Origin: Gonium pectorale
Taxonomy: Eukaryota; Chlorophyta; Chlorophyceae; Chlamydomonadales; Volvocaceae
NCBI GenBank assembly: GCA_001584585.1
Contig: LSYV01000053.1
Location: forward strand, 263,341-327,340
Direction of reading: 5' to 3'
DNA length: 64,000 bases
Numbering within the stretch: the stretch's first letter is position 1; each line of letters opens with the position of its first letter. The notes below the pieces were generated by a model, which worked only from the letters and a program-made list of their open reading frames with translations, made no database searches and had not been told where the DNA came from. A program made the position numbers and the translations under genes. Positions 14,701-25,282 of this stretch are shown in pieces.

Positions 14701-17700
14701 AATGACGTGTCACAAAGGTGGTTACTTGCCACGACCGAGGTTAGGCACGCTCACCGATAGGGCAATGTTTACACGGTCACCGCTTGCTGACGAGTCCAAG
14801 TTGGTAGTAGTGACCTGGGGCAGAGCAGGGGGGGATTTGTTCAGGTGGCTCTGGTTTTCCAATAGTTGCGACTCGAGTTCAATCCTGCCAAGCCGGCCTA
14901 GATTACAGATTACAGGCTCCCCAGAGGGGTTGCAGGCCACACGAGCCGATTGGCTCCCACCTAACGCGCCGCCACATCACCGCCTCACCACTGATCCAGA
15001 CCGATCGGCTGCAAGGAGGTAAGGCCAGGCTTTCGCAGGCGTGTATCTCACCGCATTGCAGTCCTTTGTAGCGGCGCAGGTCTCCATGACCCCCTCAGTG
15101 ACGACCGTGCCCTCGGTTGCAACGGAAGATCCAGGCAAGTAGTAGCCCGGAAGCAGTGTCGCAGAGGGCACCAGAGGACACGTGGCGATGGGGTCGTAAT
15201 TGATGCCCTTGTCCGGAGAGCAGTACGGCAGGACGGAACCCAGGGTGGTGCTGTTCCCCGTCAGCTCCAAGCCGCTGACGAGCCAGCCAGCGGGGCAGTG
15301 GACCTCCCGGTAGGCGCCCGTGACGCCGGCCGGACCGCTGCCCAGAGGAGCAGTCCACATGCCGGACGCCGAGCAGCGGAAGGACAGGCCCCACACGCTG
15401 TACGCAGGAGAGGAGTCATCGTCCCTCTCATACCCGCTGACGGCGTCGTAGCCCGAACTGCAGCTCGAAGACAGACCCCAGCCTCCAGGATACTCCACGT
15501 TGAAGCCGATGTTGTATTCGGTGTTGCTGCCACATGTCGAGACGCGGAGCGCATCAATGAACTCATGCTTGCCGCCACCGTCGTCGCCTTGTATGCCGAG
15601 CACGAAGCTCCCCAGTGGGCAAATGCCCATGATCTGGCCAGTCATCGTCGCCTCAGGGGGTAGCACGTATGCCGGCAGCTTTGACGCAGCCCCCAAAGGC
15701 GGGAAGGACGGAAAGGACGCTGGAAAGTCCGGGGCCTTGTAACCTGATGGAAGGGTTACACCAATCAAAACCGCAAATTAAGATACGACATACGATACTC
15801 CCACGTATTACATTTTTGAGGCTGTGGGTGAACGACAACACTTACACGGATGCCCATGAATCCTTCGCAATGAGTATGGACTCCGGCCATGGTGCTGCTT
15901 TTACTAGACTTGGTACGTACCTGATGGCGGCAGTGGTGGAAGGCCCTGTGGCTTCACGTGCGGAGGAGACAGATCGGGCGGCGGCAGATCCGGTGAAATA
16001 GAGTCTGGTGGCGGATAAGGAGGCGGGGAATCCACATGCATAACGTTTGGAGGGGATAGACTTGGTGGCGGCAGATCCGGTAAAACAGAGTATTGAGGTG
16101 AATAGGAAGGGGGCGGGGCCTTCACGCGCATAACGAGTAGACTTGGCGGCGGCAGATCGGGCGGCGGCAAGTCCGGCGGCGGCAGATCCGTTGAAATAGA
16201 GTCTGGTGGCGGATAAGAAGGAGGCGGAAAATCCACAAGCTTAACGTCCGGAGGGGGTAGACTTGGCGGTGGTATATCGGGCGGTGGCAAGTCCGGCGGC
16301 GGCAGATCCGGTGAAATAGAGTATTGAGGTGAATAGGAAGGGGCCGGGGCCTTCACGAGTAGTCTTGGCGGCGGCAGATCGGGTGGCGACGTGTAGGTCG
16401 GCGGCAGATCGGGCGGTGGCGAACCGGGCGGCGGCAAGTCAGGCGGCTGCACGTCCGGCGACGGGTAAACTGGTGGCGGGGTATCCTGTGGTGAGTCTAA
16501 TGGGCTGATGCCAGGCGGCGGCGGTGGATTGCTGGAGAACTGGTTGGGAAGTGGCGGCAAGTCGATGGAAAACTGGTCGGGAGGTGGCGGGGAGTCGATA
16601 AGGAATTGGTCGGGAGGTGGCGGGAAGTCGATGGAAAACTGGTCTGGAGGTGGCGGGGAGTCGATGGGGAACTGGTCGGGAGGTGGCGGGGAGTCAATGG
16701 GGACCTGGTCTGGAGGCGGCGGCGAGTCCACTGGGAACTGGTCGGGAAGGGGCGGCGGCGAATCCTCCTGGAGGAGCCTCCGGGCTTTAGCAGGCTGCAC
16801 CCAGACGCTTACTTCATAAAGAAAGGCAACGGCTGCGGGGATGGAGGCGAGGGCACTGGTGTCGGTCGACCTAACATCTATACGTACAACACCCTTCGTG
16901 GCCACAGGGAGACGTACAAGTAGCTCCTCACGCTTCCCGGAGCCGATAACCGTCTGCAGAGGGGAGTGCGTGGATGGGCGCAGGGTGCAGATCTTAGTAC
17001 CCTATGGCCAAAGTCAGGGCGTGCGCACGAGGGTTGACATTGCTCCATGCCCTCTTCCCCTGACGTAATCACTACGGTGCATGATGACGCCGGTCAGTGG
17101 ACCGAAAGCGCTATACTATGCACTTGTACAGGACGGCATCGTTGCAGAGGGCACTCCACCGTTCTGCAGCCGTTGTGTAGAGCGCAACGCAATTGACGAA
17201 ATGGTCGCCCAGGCGCTCGTGTTGCCACACAGGTAGACCAGTGGCGTGCGTGTGCTTGATAGTTAGCGAACGCGATATGCGGCTGGCTGACTTCATGCCC
17301 CAGCCAGTGGTGTGGTGGGCGACTCCGGAATTGATAGGCTCCGGAGATTATGGTGAGGGCAAAAGTGATGTAGGCGACGGCTCTGGAGACGTCTAGGGTG
17401 GCTCTGGAGCTGGTGGCGACGGCCCCGGAGGCGGCGTCGGCGACGCTGGTTCTTAAGATGGAGGCAAGGGCTCTAGAGATTGCGGCGAATGCCAACCACA
17501 ATAACGGCGTAACCAGCTATAACCCAGCCCGCCTCCAGGCAGTCTCCCCATCTTGACACTTGTCGTGTGGCACATCGCAAGCACAGAGCGCCCCCATGCA
17601 CTCACCAGGACTTTAGCGACGCGGTTGCCCACCGTCACAGTCAGATTGCACCCCTGAGGTGTATCGCAGTACCACTGCGAGGGAGCAGAGAGGAGGCGCT

Positions 17701-18033
17701 TTCAAAAGCCGTAAACTTGGCCCTCCCTGCCCCCGCATGGTCCATGGTTCATCGTCTTTTAGTACGCCGTTGTGGCGTTGCGGAAGGCCGAAAGCCGCAT
17801 GCAGAAGTCTGCATCCCGAAGGATGCACCTTGAAGACGCCCACAGACCGCCGCGACTGCCCTTACCCAAACAGCAATTACCTAATCAATCCCCGCCCATT
17901 GAACGCGGCCCTGCGCATACAGCTGGTCATACATAACCCCGCCCAGCTCACATCAATGCCGATCTGGCACACGCGGTAAGCAGCCTGCAGCTCTAGCTCC
18001 AGCACCGGGTCGCCGCCGCCCGTGACTGACGAC
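1..18033 (-). CDS. Giant modular PAN/Apple-domain, Pro-rich extracellular protein (3' end beyond window)
   Basis: Predicted secreted or cell-wall protein. PAN/Apple domains bind protein or carbohydrate, and SPPPP linkers in green algae are normally hydroxyproline-rich and glycosylated. Exons by splice signals and repeat homology: 17952-18033, 17606-17674, 15923-16953, 15052-15743, 14363-14447, 13333-13646, 12772-12995, 12449-12548, 10847-12218, 10274-10514, 9962-10069, 8188-9740, 4378-8021, 3239-4240, 3001-3091, 2516-2777, 1806-2330 and <1-1583. Cys-rich units repeat in a fixed order: (1) R-Q-[FY]-Y-C, (2) PW[FY]C(M/L)P, (3) C(F/W/Y)PG, (4) ECLPxG, then a Pro-rich linker, a CPxG domain, and (5) CPxxPGYxLLPGYY ending CxGT[YF]VR. 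Exon junctions fall at equivalent places in successive units, which supports one gene over several. The start codon and signal peptide were not found. Two one-base indels in the leftmost exon break the frame as sequenced. Confidence 0.8.
454..805. repeat. 78-nt coding minisatellite, with 77-nt and partial copies
   Basis: Tandem copies at 454-531 (78 nt), 532-608 (77), 609-650 (42, partial), 651-727 (77) and 728-805 (78). The 78-nt unit encodes 26 residues of Pro-rich linker on the minus strand. The two 77-nt copies each shift the frame. Confidence 0.85.
3001..4240 (-). CDS. PAN gene, module 4: linker-less PAN unit
   Basis: Exon 3239-4240 carries PAN2 ([15 protein letters not shown]), PAN3 ([11 protein letters not shown]) and PAN4 ([14 protein letters not shown]). 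It then passes straight into the PAN5-like segment ([15 protein letters not shown]), with neither a Pro-rich linker nor a CPxG domain, and ends TTKVL|GTGAGT. Exon 3001-3091 (acceptor CCACACAG) completes PAN5 with [22 protein letters not shown]1 of this unit is on the end of the preceding 3.6-kb exon. The missing linker is a real difference, since flanking homology on both sides is intact within one exon. Confidence 0.75.
4378..8021 (-). CDS. PAN gene, module 3: four PAN-like domains, about 520-residue Ser-Pro linker, CPxG domain, PAN5
   Basis: One 3.6-kb exon follows a GATGCAG acceptor. PAN1 starts [15 protein letters not shown]2 [16 protein letters not shown]3 [11 protein letters not shown] and PAN4 [13 protein letters not shown]. 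The linker (about 5440-6990) is almost pure SPxPP/PSPAPP, typical of an algal cell-wall HRGP shaft that would form a polyproline-II rod. The CPxG domain follows ([14 protein letters not shown] ... [12 protein letters not shown] ... YCAP). PAN5 ([14 protein letters not shown]) ends [12 protein letters not shown] and runs without an intron into the next module's PAN1 ([15 protein letters not shown]), closing at SYWCAPQ|GTGCGT. The long open frame and the matching flanks make this call firm. Confidence 0.85.
8188..10514 (-). CDS. PAN gene, module 2: four PAN-like domains, very short linker, CPxG domain, PAN5
   Basis: Exon 10274-10514 ([15 protein letters not shown]) is PAN1 and ends at NAPW|GTACGT. 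Exon 9962-10069, found only by its splice sites, supplies [12 protein letters not shown] and [10 protein letters not shown]. Exon 8188-9740 continues with [13 protein letters not shown] (PAN2), [11 protein letters not shown] (PAN3) and [14 protein letters not shown] (PAN4). The linker is only about 20 residues ([17 protein letters not shown]), near 8990-9040. The CPxG domain ([17 protein letters not shown] ... YCTP) and PAN5, ending [17 protein letters not shown], follow. This is the cleanest complete example of the repeating unit. Confidence 0.75.
10847..13646 (-). CDS. PAN gene, module 1: four PAN-like domains, short linker, CPxG domain, PAN5
   Basis: Exon 13333-13646 ([17 protein letters not shown] onward) is PAN1 and the start of PAN2 ([14 protein letters not shown]). 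Exon 12772-12995 ([20 protein letters not shown]) completes PAN2. Exon 12449-12548 ([10 protein letters not shown]) starts PAN3, and exon 10847-12218 completes it ([16 protein letters not shown]). The join gives ACRQ|QSCGHW, matching the paralogous units. The same exon carries PAN4 ([14 protein letters not shown]), a roughly 60-residue [11 protein letters not shown] linker at 11640-11830, a CPxG domain ([14 protein letters not shown] ... VCSP), and PAN5 ending [19 protein letters not shown] folds are known as disulphide-stabilised adhesive modules; the ligand here is unknown. Confidence 0.75.
14363..16953 (-). CDS. PAN gene, module 0: RRLLQ junction, repetitive Pro-rich linker, CPxG domain, PAN5
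   Basis: Exon 15923-16953 starts [16 protein letters not shown] and passes RRLLQ. It then becomes a linker of about seven 11-residue repeats ([11 protein letters not shown] type) followed by [16 protein letters not shown] repeats, ending SGTYQ|GTACGT. Exon 15052-15743 holds the CPxG domain: [12 protein letters not shown] early, [12 protein letters not shown] later, closing with YCSP, plus a WTAPLGSG stretch. It then begins the fifth PAN-like unit ([13 protein letters not shown]). Exon 14363-14447 completes it with [11 protein letters not shown]. The CPxG domain occurs four times in the window and has paired Cys at its ends. It recalls VMO-I/jacalin-like beta folds, but I cannot assign a named family. 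Confidence 0.65.
16520..16770 (-). repeat. 33-nt coding minisatellite (11-residue [11 protein letters not shown] repeats)
   Basis: About seven near-identical 33-nt copies lie inside the module 0 linker. They encode DSPPPPDQ[FV][PS]I variants right after RRLLQED. Copy length is a multiple of three throughout, unlike the 454-805 array. Confidence 0.8.
17330..17500 (-). pseudogene. Decayed Pro-rich linker fragment inside an intron
   Basis: Minus-strand translation reads [11 protein letters not shown], stop, [19 protein letters not shown], stop, [14 protein letters not shown], stop, SPEPI. The composition is that of the functional linkers, but three in-frame stops interrupt it. It lies between the exons at 17606 and 16953 of the PAN gene. 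Confidence 0.45.
17606..18033 (-). CDS. 5' exons of the PAN gene, N-terminal domain of unknown family
   Basis: Two small exons have good splice sites. Exon 17952-18033 follows a TTTGCAG acceptor, ends at GAT|GTGAGC, and reads through a [22 protein letters not shown] stretch. Exon 17606-17674 follows CCCTCGCAG, ends at GTGAGT, and reads [18 protein letters not shown] 42-nt exon at 17767-17808 (FCMRL...) and one near 17116-17170 ([11 protein letters not shown]) are possible. The chain leads to the exon at 16953, which ends its folded part with [10 protein letters not shown], a motif often seen at the end of N-terminal domains in Chlamydomonas extracellular proteins (recalled, not searched). I do not recognise the domain. 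It may resemble pherophorin-type Cys domains, but that is a guess. No initiator Met with a signal peptide was identified upstream. Confidence 0.4.
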
Positions 18034-21000
18034 CTGCAAATATCAACAAAGGTGGTAGGTCATCAGTCGGCCTCTGAGATACAAGATCCGGGCAGAACGC
18101 AGTGGTCGACCCGTGGACCGGTCGACCCTTGGGCCGTAAACCGCACCTATCAACCTGGTATAATAGTGAGACCAGGCGGGTGAGCAAGCGCCTGCCATGC
18201 GTTGTGGAGACGGGCCGTGTGGCAGAAAGCACATCGCACATGCACGCGTGCGTGCGTAGCGTTCAGCGGTGTGTGCTGGCCGCGTGCGGCGGGCACTCTC
18301 ACCAGCATGCAGCCATGCTAGTCGACGGCCTACATGTCTAGCTATGAGATCACAAGTTGGGATTGCAGGGGAGCAGACTCCGGCTGACCAGACGGTACGC
18401 TGTGCAGTGCGGTCCCATCCGTGCCAGCACACGGCAGAAAGACAGCTACCACCAGCAGGCCGAGCACTCTCGCCGAGCGCCTGTTAAAGCTAACAATGTC
18501 CCGGGCTGTGCGTGCTATTCATTCACTGGTCCAGCATGCCGCACAAGGGCGCCAGTCCGGCCCCAAGAACGTCTGGTCATGCAGTGCCCAGGTGCCCATG
18601 CTGGGCATGGTGGCGGTGGCACAGGGGCTCACGGGCGAGGCCCGCGCCCTCAGCCGTGGGGTGGCGTCCCAAGCGGCCCCGGCGCAAGCTGAGCGCTACG
18701 CACCAGAACGTCTCGCGATTGCCATCATGGGCTAGCACGCACGCGGCGTCGGCTACATTGCCAGGCCCGTATGACGTGCAACCCCGCACGATGTGGGGCC
18801 CGGCCCTCAAGCATTCCATGGCCGCCCCTTCAGGCAGCCCTTCAGCTGCTCGCTCTCCTCCATGGGGCATTTCATTGCTCCCCGTATCCCAGAGCTGCGA
18901 TGATCCTGCAGTAGGGGCAGTAGGGTGAAGCTTCCGGGCAACCAGGACCGTACGTACCGCGCCCTGGTTGGGCTCCCTTTGTGTACACGACTAGCTGTCC
19001 GAGTGATTAACAGCGCCAGCGGGCACGACAACGACGGAACTATTCGCTTCCCCACCTGCTCCAAGCGAGCCCAAGATAAAGGAAGTAAGGATAGGTAGAA
19101 GCCATAGCACACAGCTCTGCCCTCCTCCTGCCCGTCTCCTTGGCATCCTTGACGCTCTTCCTTAATTTTCAACCATTGTGCAGCGAGTCAGTCCCTAAGT
19201 GTAGGGGACATTACGACACAATACTTTAATAGCCAGCACTGCAGAGTTGCATGAGTTTTGTATGCGGGTGCCTTCGGGCTGGAACGGGATAATGCACGGG
19301 AGCTGTGAAAGCTATGGACTTTTCGCCCGTTTCGCTGCCGGCAGGTGACTGTCATGAGCGTACGGAGTGTACGGAGCGTGCCGATGGATGTTGGACCGCT
19401 TTGTGCAGTTGCCGTGGAGAACCATGGGCCAGGATAAACTGCACGAGTGGATATGGTTTGATGGAGAGGTTCTTGGAGCTTGCGGGTAGCGCAGGCAACC
19501 CGACGGTCCTGATGGTACTGACAAGTGTGGAGGGCGTAGCCTGTGGCCAGGGGATACCAGGGTCCAGCACGGGGTATTCAGCATCTTATACATATATGCG
19601 GCCTGAAACGGAGCGCTGTGGCCGTACTGAAGGATTTGGGGCTGCGATGGTGTGGCCATCTAAGAAGATATTACCCTCTGTGCCTCAGTGTTACTAGTAA
19701 AATTTTCAAAGGAATCGACGCGACCGTCGACCGTCGTGTTGCAGTTGGCAGCACCTTTGAAGACTTACCATCCTTGGAGGGCGGGCGCTTTTCCTCGCGC
19801 ACATACAATACCCTGCAGCCCTCGCGACCGGTTACCTCCTGACGTGCAGCCCGACACGAGGGTCGCTGACGACAACAATAGACTCGACCATCTAGGCCGC
19901 ACGGTACCGCAGTCAGCGCTGTGGTATACGGTCCACGGTCCAAGGCCCCATATGCGCTGATGCCGTCATCTAGCTCTGACTGGACTCCAATGACAACCGC
20001 CTTCCCCACGTGTACAGCGACGTACGAGTGGAGTCGGCAGGTCTCTGAGGTCTGTCCTGAATCTAGCACGGCGCCCGAGGCAGCGGCGGCTCCCCACCGC
20101 CGCCTGAGGGGGCAGCCTCTATGCAGTCGCCACAGCCATGCCCCGGGCTGCCAGCCCGTGGGAGCTGTATTGCTGCTGGTCTGCCAGTTTGCTCGTGGGA
20201 GAGACCTCGGGACCCATGTCGGCCTTCAACCGGTGTCATTGGTCAACACCACAACTATGGATAACATCGCGCAGCCACGTGCTCATCAGTTCATGAGCTG
20301 TGCGTCCATTCCATCCCAGGTTGCTACCATACATGTAGAGATCCCTATCGCCAGGACCTGACGGCTCGCCGTTGCATCAGCCCCGAAAGCAGCCTTAACA
20401 CAGGCCCCGGAGTGAGGGCCTGGGTGTCCGGGGTGCTGCATTCAATGTGAATGCTGTATATGAGTCGGGCAGGGACGGGTCCGGCCTTGAAGGCTTCGCG
20501 GGTTGCCTGTACAAGGTGCCAGGCGGGGAGGTGCCAGGCAGGGAGGTGCCGACTGCCGATAGATCTTATGCCTGACGCCTACCACGACCATACATCTCAC
20601 TCATAATGAAACTGGCGCGGAGAACCATTTGCGTTGGAGTTTGACAACCATCGCCATGTTACTCCGTCCCGCACTCCGCCAGACATCGCCCATACCGTGC
20701 TATGCGTGATGACAGCAGCGCGACATGGGAGTGCCCCGTGTCCCACGCACCATTGGAAAAAATGGACACGACAACATGTTATGGCGATAGGTTGACCGTC
20801 GCTGGCAGAATGCCACGAGAGGAGCATCCCTTCACGGTCAGTCCTGAACACCAAACCCATTGACGCCACGGCCCCAATGCAAATCACCCGAGCAAGACAC
20901 GTGCAGGCCATCAAACAGCTCTTCGAAATGCACTGCAGTCAACAGAATTTCAGGATGGAAGTGCAAGACAGTGGCTCATTATGGCAGGCCCTGCAGCCAT

Positions 21001-21478
21001 TGACCCCGCCAGCTCGCCGTACAACCACTTCAACCCTGGACACCCTCGCTCCATTCGAATGCACCTTCGCCTAGCTGGTTCAGCAAGTGTCAGCGAAGCT
21101 TACAAGACTGCCGCAAAATGTATGTCAGTAGCAAATCTTTGCGCAGTACCAGCGTATGGGTGCCACCGAAGCGCCAACGCAGGTCAGTACAGCGACGCAG
21201 TGATGGAATACTTAAAAAAAACGGCCGGGTCTAATGTTGCCTACCCCTCATAACATAAAGACGCGACCGCGCCGTTACAGGTCCTAATCAACACCATGCA
21301 GGGGTCCAAGACGCTCGAGCGCTCGGCGCCACTACGCGCCGCGCCTGCAGCCTCCGGGCCGAAACACTCGTGTTTCACGGATACATAGTCCAGCGGCGTA
21401 CCCACCGATCGTGTGTGCAGCTGCATCCGCTCCTGAAGTCGACTCCAGCTGCGGGTAGATTGCACCTTCAGCTGGGGA
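18034..21478. other. Spacer of about 3.4 kb without an intact recognised gene
   Basis: Between the 5' exons of the PAN gene and the stop of receptor kinase A. Several frames are open for 80-130 codons on both strands (for example plus 18421-18735 and plus 19305-19697), but none shows a domain I can support or a consistent splice pattern. A jacalin-like relic lies at 19843-20090. The 5' exon and promoter of the PAN gene should lie here but were not found. Confidence 0.5.
19843..20090 (-). pseudogene. Frameshifted jacalin-like lectin relic
   Basis: Minus strand reads GKAVVIGVQSELDDGIS then TTALTAVPCGLD. After a +1 shift it reads VESIVVVSDPRVGLHVRR, followed by a possible GTAACC donor. The pattern of strand, VPCG turn, and V-E-x-I-x-V-x-S-D resembles the jacalin-like exon of the neighbouring kinases (AVSGCAGGFVERLVLHTS). 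No flanking exons of a gene were recovered. It could be a dead third receptor copy or an unrelated fragment. Confidence 0.35.
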
Positions 21479-24400
21479 TCAAGCGCGCGTCCCACCCGGC
21501 AAACCCTTTCGCGTCTGTTCGTGTTCGTGCAGCAGGAGTCGCACCAGCACCTCAACTATCTGCAGCGGGGTGGCATCGGCATGCAGGGTCGTTTGCAGTA
21601 AGGGGACGTTATGGACATAGGCGGTCGTACAAGCCAACGCGACTCCGTGCAAACACCCATCCGACCATGTCAAATGTGGTACTCGCCTGCGTGAAGGGGG
21701 GTCGCTTCGCGGGATCTCGTGACAGGCAGGACGACACGAGGGCCGCCAGCAGGGGCGTCGATCCCGGAGGTAACACCGCCCAGGTGGGCGTGTGGCTACC
21801 GTTGGCCGCTGCAGCCGCGCACTGCCCACCCAGAGCCTTGGTCAGGATGCGCCGGATGCTGTCTCCGTGGTACAACTCGATGAGTACGATGCCGTACGAA
21901 TATACGTCCGAGGCCTTGGAAATGCGACCCCGGTTCCGCACCTCTGGCGCAATGTATGCGGGAGTGCCCTGCGACGAGGAGCCAAACAGCGGTCTTAACT
22001 GACGGTGTAGCCAGCACGATCTCAAGCAAGAGGAAGCCGATGAAGGCTGGCCAGCCTCCAAGGACACACAGACGCATTGCCGAGAGCAGGTGCTCGAGCC
22101 GGGTGGTTTGCAGCGGTCCCTGTGCAGCGCTGACGAAAGCCGCAATGGCGGCACACACACACGGCTGCCGGCTAGGTTGCTTGCCCGCTAGCTGTTCACT
22201 AGCCTCGACTTCAGCGTGTGTGGCAGTCCCGCCTCCCATGTGTGGCAGTCCCGCCACAGCGCATGATGACAGCATGAAGCACACGGAAGCGTTAAGCAAA
22301 GCGGGGAGACGTAGGGCTCAATAACATTTGGGACAGCTACATTTCGGAGCCCGGGATCGGCAGCATTCAGCCAGGGAAGGTGGGCCGCATCAGTCGAGTC
22401 AGGCATACCTGAAATCTGTTTGACGCGTGTGTCTGGTTGACCGCTATTGATACACTGCAGGCCGGTTTGGGGACGTTGGACAGGGGAGCATTGCTCCTGT
22501 CGATGAACATGAGCACAGACAGAGCAGAAACTACCTGACAAGAGCTACACAGGCTCATTTACCCTGTACAGTAAAAGGACACGCGCCGCTACCGTGCCTG
22601 TTGGCCACCCATAACTAAAACTCGTATCCAACCCGCTTGCCACATAGTCGGATAGGCATACGAAGAAACATCGTGAGGAAGCAAAACAAGCAACATCGGT
22701 CTTACTTGCCGCGGGGCAAGCTTACGCACATATACATGCGCAGCAGCCCGCCTCGCTGGGCGTGCCCCGGCTACAAAGCGCTTTCGGCCGCGACGCCCCT
22801 GTCTGCATGCTGGAAATACCTCCGCGGCTCATCAACATTCACCTGAGGCCAAAGTCTCCGACTTTCGCAATGACCGGCGGGCGCCACAGCTTCTCGAGCC
22901 GCGCCTGAAAATCCGTCCGGGCAGCAATGGCCATGATCTCGTGCAGGCGCCACAGCGGCGTGTCCGTTGACGGGTCGCGACTAGACAGCAGGATATTCTG
23001 CAGCGCGCCGGGGTGAGGTACATATGCCGATGAACATCGCTCACGAGCAGACGGTCTAATCATCGAAAGGACGCGCCGGCGGGCTCCACCCGCCGTAATG
23101 AAGCGATGCGGCCCGGGTCATGCCTGCCATGAGAAAAGTCATGCCTCGTCGCTCGGCACTCCCGCCCAGCCACGTGGCTGCGCCATGTGCGCGCCAGCAT
23201 TGCCTGTGCGTCAGTCAGGCAAAGGTGGCCGGTCCGCAACACCGCAGGCCGCAGGTCCGCCCTACAAGCCCCAGGCCCAACTTAAGAACCTGCTGGTTCC
23301 AAGGACCCCGCGATCCTTACCGCGGTGCTAAGGTCCCCGTGGACGACGTTCCTGGAATGAATGTGCGCCATGCCGCACGCAATGTCGAGGGCGAGCGTCA
23401 ACGCGCACAGGCAAGCCGCCCCTCCTCCAGAGAAGCTCCCTACCACACCGGCATCTACAAAGCGAGTGAACGACATAGGTTTTGCCGTGAGTCATACCGG
23501 TTTTGAAACACATGTGTCAAGTCTCTGCCTTTGTGTCATACCAGAGGAAACCCTTGGAGGCAAACATAACAAGGATCTGCGTTCATGGGCCCTCGGCGGC
23601 CATCGCGCCATTAGTGCGTATGAGGCCATCGCCAGCCACCAGTGCAGCCGCGCGGACCGGATGCAGCGCAGAGGCCTCACCTAGGGCGTTCCGCAGAGAT
23701 CCCATGTCACAGCACTCCTAAGGGTGTGTGGGTCAAGGCCGAGAAGCCACAACGTTATGGCCACAGCATGATGCGAAAGATCCGATATGGGCACTCGAGT
23801 CCAGCCACAGTAAGCCCGGACTGCTGAAGACTGATGGGCTGGCAATAACCCTCAACGGTTCCACAAGACGCGCATGCAAACGTCATTGTTGGAACAGGCC
23901 CGGAGCAGTTCGCATCCGTCTACCGGCACACCGAACCTGGATGATGTACAGCTTGAACACGTCGCCTGTCTGCGCACATGGCGAAACCAACATGCGTCGG
24001 CAAGATCGGTAAGTGTGATGCGGCACTCTCAGCCGTCAGCACGGGCTGAGCTGCCTATGCCAAGAGGGCCGGAACCCGTGCCCGCAAGCCGCCAGCCATC
24101 CCGGGACAGTTATGGGAGCAGTGGACATGCGCCAGCACCTACCGGCGGCGGCAAACCAGGGTAATGAGGTGCAGCATGCTCGTCCGGAGCACCGCCCATA
24201 ATCGCCAACGGAACGATGTCAGTGGCGTATGTGTTGACCACGTTCCGGTGCTGCAAGGGACCGTGAAGGGCGTTCCAGCTATGGAGACCAAACCCCAAAC
24301 ACACGGTGCTGCTTATAGCAGAGAACATCAACTTCGATCTTGGGCATCAAGTTCTACCGGGTTCTTCATACCATATACTTGATTGAGTTTCAATCAAGTA

Positions 24401-25282
24401 TACTCGCAACAAACATCGGTTTGGAACGCCAGTGTGAACCGCACCTGGAGCGCCTTGGAGATTGCAGCTTCTGATATGGCCCGCTGCAGCTGTACGCCCT
24501 GCGGCGCACGGCGGTAGTGCACGGTGGCGCAGATGAGCGGGTTTAGCCCTGAGGGCCAAGCGGCCCACCGCTTTGGCCCCCCATGACACAGTGCGCAACT
24601 CCTGCTGCGCTCCGTCCTGGCCCGACATTTCCGAGGGTTGGGCGCGAGGGGCCGGCAGCACGATGTTGAGATGCCCGGGGCGGTGCAGACCCCTTTGCGA
24701 CTACCGTAGCCGCCGCAGGGATCCGGGTCGCCCAGAATCATGTTCATCTCACACAGATCCAGTTTACCTCCTTGTCAAGGAGCGCCCCGTGGATGACGAT
24801 GGCCTTTATCGCGACACGCAGCTCGCGCCATTTACCTGCATTTGTGGCGTGAAAGTTATGCGGCGTGGATGCGGGCCACACTAACGTAACTCCAAAATGA
24901 CGTACAGTACACTTGATTGCGTTGCGACGGTTAGGTAGGTACCCTGAGAGGAGCCTCACCGAGGTACACAACGCCGTAGCTGCCTTTCCCCAGGACGCTC
25001 AGCACCGTTATCTGCTCCTGCCGCCCTGAGAGCTCGGTCTGCGCAGAGGGCAGCTAAGGTGAGGCCGCGGCCGCATGGCGCAATAGACTCACGGCAGCGA
25101 CGTCCAAGACGCCCACCGACGCCTACCGCAAGCTCGACCGGTGTGTGCCTCATAGATAGCTCGTTTGGATTGCGGTAAGCCCTTGCTGGAGTTGCGGCAG
25201 CTTGTACCAAGTTTTACCTGAAGGTTCTGTATGGCGTATGCGATGTCGTCGTCCGGTATAGCATTTTCCCTCACGCGGTCGG
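21479..25282 (-). CDS. Kinase A: cytoplasmic TKL-type protein kinase domain
   Basis: Motifs in order: glycine loop VLGKGSYGVVYLG (24960-25038); VAIK lysine in RELRVAIKAIVIHG (24768-24835); helix C with ISEAAISKALQ|HRNVVNTY; hinge FKLYIIQ|ECCDMGSL; catalytic loop VVHGDLSTA|NILLSS; DFGL at the end of 22843-22997; activation segment SVSIAVNQTHASNRFQ in a 46-nt exon; GTPAYIAPE; DVYSYGIVLIELYHG; CLSRDPAKRPPF. All catalytic residues (K, E, D, DFG) are present. The loop is HGDLS instead of HRDLK, a variant I recall in chlorophyte TKL/MAP3K-like kinases. The 21687 donor is GC (CAG|GCGAGT). Confidence 0.85.

Noticed and set aside
18421..18735. Plus-strand 104-codon frame (RAVRAIHSLVQHAAQG...)
   Set aside because: Frames on the opposite strand are equally open, and there is no domain, splice or codon signal to choose it.
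19305..19697. Plus-strand frame with GLMERFLELAGSAGNP, resembling the start of cyanophycinase-type proteins
   Set aside because: Only one short motif matches. No catalytic Ser context or further exons were found.
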